Source: JAICNR01 sp035699465 (lineage in GTDB: Bacteria > Gemmatimonadota > Gemmatimonadetes > JACCXV01 > JAHWKZ01). Taken from it: DNA of 9,430 nucleotides. Within the stretch, counting starts at the first letter, position 1, and each line of letters opens with the position of its first letter. Under the pieces are notes generated by a model. It worked only from the letters and a program-made list of their open reading frames with translations. It searched no databases and was not told the origin of the DNA. Below, in pieces: positions 6,992 to 9,430 of the stretch. The stretch spans positions 1-9,430 of the forward strand of contig DASSPT010000090.1 in NCBI GenBank assembly GCA_035699465.1, read 5' to 3'. The position numbers and the translations under genes were made by a program.

Positions 6992-7462
6992 GAGCTGGAA
7001 GAGTGCAACCAGCAGGAGCGCGGCGGTCAGCCAGTCGATCCAGAGGCACGCGGGCGGGAGGTACTGGGGCACGGGGCTTCCCGCGGGGTCCTCGCGATGG
7101 TGCTTGGCGTGCGGCTGGTCGACGAGGACGGGATGGACGAACGCGGCGAGGAAGGCGATCGCCCCCGAGGGCCGCAGGCCGAGCACGATCGATCCCTGGA
7201 TCCCGTCCAGGAGCGTGAAGGCGACGACGAGGAATAGGAGCACGTTGATGGCGAGATCGCGCTTGAGCCAGCCGGTCACCCATGCCGCCGGCCACTCCTG
7301 GATCGCATAGTAGGCGGTCGCCATCAGCATGACGAGGAGCCCCCACCAGATCGAGAGCCGCGCGACCGTGTAACCGTACGCCATGCCGGGCGACAGCGCG
7401 ATTCCGGCCGCCAGCCAGGCCGCCGTCAGCACGACGTACCCGAGGACGGCGCGGCGGATCAC
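6989..7462 (-). CDS. Unrecognised multi-pass membrane protein
   Basis: I do not recognise a family for this 157-residue protein. It starts with GTG (a possible weak GGGCGGG site upstream) and has about five hydrophobic segments: near 6-24, 36-53, 70-88, 98-114 and 138-156. Charged groups (EWP at 56-58, KR at 67-68) lie between segments. Between the last two helices is a polar loop, DQPHAKHHRED (115-125), with three histidines plus H110 at the membrane edge; this could bind a metal, but that is inference. It follows the enoyl-CoA hydratase gene by 39 bp on the same strand and may be co-transcribed, although no functional link is evident. Its TAG stop lies in the convergent hairpin. The hydrophobic pattern and codon use in this frame support a real gene over the antisense frames. 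Confidence 0.75.
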   Translation of the reverse strand: MIRRAVLGYVVLTAAWLAAGIALSPGMAYGYTVARLSIWWGLLVMLMATAYYAIQEWPAAWVTGWLKRDLAINVLLFLVVAFTLLDGIQGSIVLGLRPSGAIAFLAAFVHPVLVDQPHAKHHREDPAGSPVPQYLPPACLWIDWLTAALLLVALFQL

Positions 7463-7501
7463 GTCCCGCCCATTCGGGCGCCGCTCACCGCGAAGCCCGG
7501 C

Positions 7502-8290
7502 TCACCGGCCGTGGAACTCCGGCTTCCGCTTCTCGAGGAACGCTTTGGTTCCCTCCTTCATGTCGTCGGTGCCGCACGCCATGCCGAAGAGGGTGGCCTC
7601 CATGTAGAGGCCGTCGTCGAGACCCATGTCGAAGCCGCGAAGCGTCGCCTCGAGCGCGTACTGGACCGCCAGCGGTCCCTTGGCGAGGATCTGCCCGAGG
7701 AGCTCGCGGGCGGTGTCGAGCAGTTCGTCGGCCGCCGCGACCGCGTTGACGAGCCCCCAGCGGTGCGCCTCCTCGGCGGTGACCATGCGCCCCGTCAGGA
7801 CCATCTCGAGCGCGCGGCCCATGCCGACGATTCTCGCCAGCCGTTGCGTTCCGCCGTGGCCCGGGATCAGCCCGAGCTGGACCTCGGGCAGCCCGAAGCG
7901 CGCCCCCTCGCTCGCGACCCGCAAGTGGCAGGCGATCGCCAGCTCGCAGCCGCCGCCCAGCGCGTAGCCGTTGACCGCGGCCACGACGGGCTTGGGGCAG
8001 GCTGCGATCCGCGTGAACGTGGTCTGCCCCTGGAACGCGAACTCCTTGCCCTGCGTCGCGCCCAACCCCGACAGCTCGGCGATGTCGGCGCCCGCCACGA
8101 ACGCCTTGGTACCCGCGCCCGTCACGACGACGCCGCCGACCGCCTCGTCGTCACGCAGCTTCAGGAAGACGTCCTGGAGCTCCCGCTCGGTGTCCGAGTT
8201 GAGCGCGTTCAGCTTGTCGGGCCGGTTGACCGTGACGACCGCGATCCGGTCGGACACCTCGACGATCAGCTTGTCGTATGCGTACTCCAC
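7502..8290 (-). CDS. Enoyl-CoA hydratase (crotonase)
   Basis: From the GTG at 8290 this is a 262-residue enoyl-CoA hydratase, the normal family length; GGAG lies six bases upstream. An ATG at 8305 adds five residues but has no ribosome binding site, and an ATG at 8392 adds 34 residues unlike the family. NRPDKLNALN (22-31) is the standard N-terminal motif. The oxyanion hole is formed by FVAGADI (64-70) and GGGCEL (112-117), with catalytic E116 and E136 spaced 20 apart, followed by PGHGGTQRL (143-151). Both glutamates support true hydration of trans-2-enoyl-CoA to 3-hydroxyacyl-CoA rather than isomerase-only activity. The FLEKRKPEFHGR tail is typical. A 3-hydroxyacyl-CoA dehydrogenase gene, the next step of beta-oxidation, lies upstream on the same strand beyond a two-gene plus-strand insertion. 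It could serve fatty acid, butyrate-type or aromatic ring-cleavage product oxidation. Confidence 0.93.
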   Translation of the reverse strand: MEYAYDKLIVEVSDRIAVVTVNRPDKLNALNSDTERELQDVFLKLRDDEAVGGVVVTGAGTKAFVAGADIAELSGLGATQGKEFAFQGQTTFTRIAACPKPVVAAVNGYALGGGCELAIACHLRVASEGARFGLPEVQLGLIPGHGGTQRLARIVGMGRALEMVLTGRMVTAEEAHRWGLVNAVAAADELLDTARELLGQILAKGPLAVQYALEATLRGFDMGLDDGLYMEATLFGMACGTDDMKEGTKAFLEKRKPEFHGR

Positions 8291-8428
8291 GGAGAGCTCC
8301 AGCATAGGTGAGAAGGCTTGAGTGGTCGGCAGATTGTAGCGAGTGCCGGATGACGGGGGCAACGGGGTCGGCGGCCCCGCTGTATTGTACACTCACGCGA
8401 CTGGAATCGAAGAGGAGGAGCCGATTCC
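8291..8428. promoter_or_regulatory. Divergent intergenic region between enoyl-CoA hydratase and DUF2834 genes
   Basis: These 138 bp should contain promoters for both directions. The minus strand has TACAAT (8384-8389), one mismatch from a sigma70 -10 box, but the -35 position is poor. On the plus strand TATTGT overlaps the same bases. The plus-strand gene has a strong AGGAGGAG ribosome binding site at 8413-8420, eight bases before its GTG. Confidence 0.4.
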
Positions 8429-8749
8429 GTGAGTCTTCGACATGTCTATATCGGCCTCTGCCTCCTGGGAGCGATCCTGCCGTACTCGCAGTTCGTCCCC
8501 TGGCTGGACGCTCACGGCCTCGACCTTTCGCTCTTCTTCTCCGAACTGTTCTCCACGCGGATCGGCGCGTTCTTCGGGTTGGACGTTCTGGTGTCGGCCC
8601 TCGTTCTGTTCGTGTTCATGGCCGCCGAGGGACGGCGTCTCGGAATGACGAAATTGTGGCTGCCGGCGATCGCCACGATCGCGGTCGGAGTGTCCCTCGG
8701 CCTCCCGCTGTTCCTCTACATGCGGCAGAGCACGCTGGACTCTCGATGA
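8429..8749 (+). CDS. DUF2834 family small membrane protein
   Basis: The 106-residue protein starts at GTG behind a strong AGGAGGAG site. It has three hydrophobic segments (about 4-22, 46-66 and 77-97). The pattern HVYIGLCLLGAILPYSQF near the N-terminus, LDVLVSALVLFVF, E67-GRR, then VGVSLGLPLFLYMRQ near the end agrees with my recollection of the DUF2834 family (small proteins of unknown function). The role is unknown. Its TGA stop overlaps the ATG of the next gene as ATGA, so the two are almost certainly translationally coupled. The pair lies on the plus strand between two minus-strand acyl-CoA genes. Confidence 0.82.
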   Translation: MSLRHVYIGLCLLGAILPYSQFVPWLDAHGLDLSLFFSELFSTRIGAFFGLDVLVSALVLFVFMAAEGRRLGMTKLWLPAIATIAVGVSLGLPLFLYMRQSTLDSR

Positions 8750-9210
8750 CGCTTTCGGACGTTCTGTCCGCTCTCCCGGACAAGCCGGTCAAAGAGTCCC
8801 TCGGCGAACGCTGCGCGAGCTACCTCCGCGACCACGGAGTAGCGCCCGACCTGATCGCCATGTTCGACGAGTGCGCCTATGGGGGGCCGATCCGGATCGG
8901 GCGACTGTGGCTATCCCCCCTCGCGGATCTCGAGCTCGAGAATTCCGAGGAGGAGAACCGCCCCTGCATCGAGCACGGCTTTCTCATCGTGGGGAGCGGG
9001 TTGAACGGAGATCCGGTCGCGGTCGAGCTCGGCACAGGATTGATGGCCTTCCTCTCGCACGACCTCCTGTGGGAGCGCGAGTACGAGGACTTCGAGGAGT
9101 GCGTGGTGCGAACTCCCTTCGGCCTCGATGACTTCTGGGTCCAGGCCGCGGGAAACGCGGACTTCCCCGCCGACTCGTACGACGCCCGGGTCTTCTGGAG
9201 CGGTGCCTAG
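8746..9210 (+). CDS. SMI1/KNR4 (SUKH)-like protein
   Basis: The start is the ATG overlapping the upstream stop (ATGA), giving 154 residues; the same frame is open far upstream only because it shadows the DUF2834 gene. Residues 78-106 (GFLIVGSGLNGDP, VAVEL, MAFLSHD) follow the SUKH-core pattern of two strands around a Gly-rich GDP turn and a closing HD. A trailing helix, YEDFEECVVRTPFGLDDFW (113-131), also fits. SUKH proteins are often immunity proteins against nuclease or other toxins, or general binding modules; no toxin gene is visible here, so the role is open. It is acidic and has no signal peptide, so it is probably cytoplasmic, next to its DUF2834 membrane partner. Its TAG stop shares bases with the stop of the converging dehydrogenase gene. 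The family assignment is by pattern only. Confidence 0.72.
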   Translation: MTLSDVLSALPDKPVKESLGERCASYLRDHGVAPDLIAMFDECAYGGPIRIGRLWLSPLADLELENSEEENRPCIEHGFLIVGSGLNGDPVAVELGTGLMAFLSHDLLWEREYEDFEECVVRTPFGLDDFWVQAAGNADFPADSYDARVFWSGA

Positions 9211-9430
9211 ATGTTGAGGTTCGACGGCACGGGCTCGGCGCCCGAGTAGTCGTAGAACCCTTTCCCGCTCTTCCGGCCGTGATACCCCGCGAGGTGCATC
9301 TTGCGGAGCAGCGGCGGCGCCGCATACTCGGGGTGCTTGTACTCGTCGAACATGATCTCCGCGATCCGGTACGTCGTGTCGATCCCCACGAAGTCGAGTA
9401 GCGTCAGGGGTCCCATGGGATGTCCGCAAC
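9207..9430 (-). CDS. 3-hydroxyacyl-CoA dehydrogenase (Hbd/PaaH-type), C-terminal part only
   Basis: Only the last 73 residues are in the window; the N-terminal NAD-binding domain lies beyond the right edge. They begin CGHPMGPLTLLDFVGIDT, the hallmark of the C-terminal helical domain of 3-hydroxybutyryl-CoA dehydrogenases, continue through IMFDEYKHPEYAAPPLL, and finish with GRKSGKGFYDYS, the conserved terminal motif of short Hbd/PaaH-type enzymes. The ATG at 9416 is an internal Met of the HPMGPL motif, not a start. The enzyme oxidises 3-hydroxyacyl-CoA to 3-oxoacyl-CoA with NAD, the step after the enoyl-CoA hydratase encoded at 7502-8290. The stop overlaps the stop of the plus-strand SUKH-like gene. 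Confidence 0.95.
   Translation of the reverse strand, partial: CGHPMGPLTLLDFVGIDTTYRIAEIMFDEYKHPEYAAPPLLRKMHLAGYHGRKSGKGFYDYSGAEPVPSNLNI

Noticed and set aside
8308..8745. Upstream extension of the SUKH-like reading frame to an ATG at 8308
   Set aside because: This part is an Arg-rich shadow of the DUF2834 gene; the ATGA overlap at 8746 gives a natural coupled start.
1..9430. tRNA, rRNA, CRISPR array, insertion sequence or attachment site
   Set aside because: I saw no cloverleaf-like gene, regular repeat-spacer pattern, transposase motif or long terminal repeat on either strand; a covariance-model search was not possible here.

Overview
The window comes from a GC-rich bacterial chromosome with densely packed genes and no RNA genes, mobile elements or CRISPR array that I can see. 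GTG starts are common, and several starts sit behind good GGAGG or AGGAGG ribosome binding sites. Lipoproteins, secreted enzymes and acyl-CoA metabolism genes suggest a Gram-negative, organic-acid-using heterotroph. The phylum cannot be fixed from this sequence; an uncultured soil or sediment lineage is only a guess.

Layout. (1) About 1-4568, minus strand: four genes in one direction. In reading order they are a lipoprotein alpha/beta-hydrolase, a LeuA/homocitrate-synthase-like carboxyltransferase, a secreted HExxH zinc peptidase of M61/MA type, and a crotonase-family enzyme that runs off the left edge and resembles cyclohexadienoyl-CoA hydratases. The gaps are 96, 67 and 54 bp, so co-transcription is plausible. 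(2) 4569-4645: a short divergent promoter region. (3) 4646-6958, plus strand: a ten-helix EamA-type exporter followed 30 bp later by a probable lipoprotein with an Ig/PKD-like N-terminus and a YVTN-type beta-propeller. (4) 6989-8290, minus strand: a generic enoyl-CoA hydratase followed by an unrecognised membrane protein; these converge on the propeller gene at a GC hairpin. (5) 8429-9210, plus strand: a two-gene cassette of a DUF2834 membrane protein and a SUKH (SMI1/KNR4)-like protein, joined by an ATGA overlap. (6) 9207-9430, minus strand: the C-terminal end of a 3-hydroxyacyl-CoA dehydrogenase, entering from the right. Its stop shares the bases CTAG with the stop of the SUKH-like gene.

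How they fit: the 3-hydroxyacyl-CoA dehydrogenase and the enoyl-CoA hydratase catalyse neighbouring beta-oxidation steps. They would form one minus-strand run if the two plus-strand genes at 8429-9210 did not lie between them. The Dch-like crotonase at the left edge also handles CoA thioesters. The remaining genes are envelope or secreted functions with no obvious shared pathway. I found no clearly new multi-gene system. The items most worth a second look are the DUF2834/SUKH-like cassette, the carboxyltransferase with altered active-site motifs and no regulatory domain, and the orphan histidine-bearing membrane protein.
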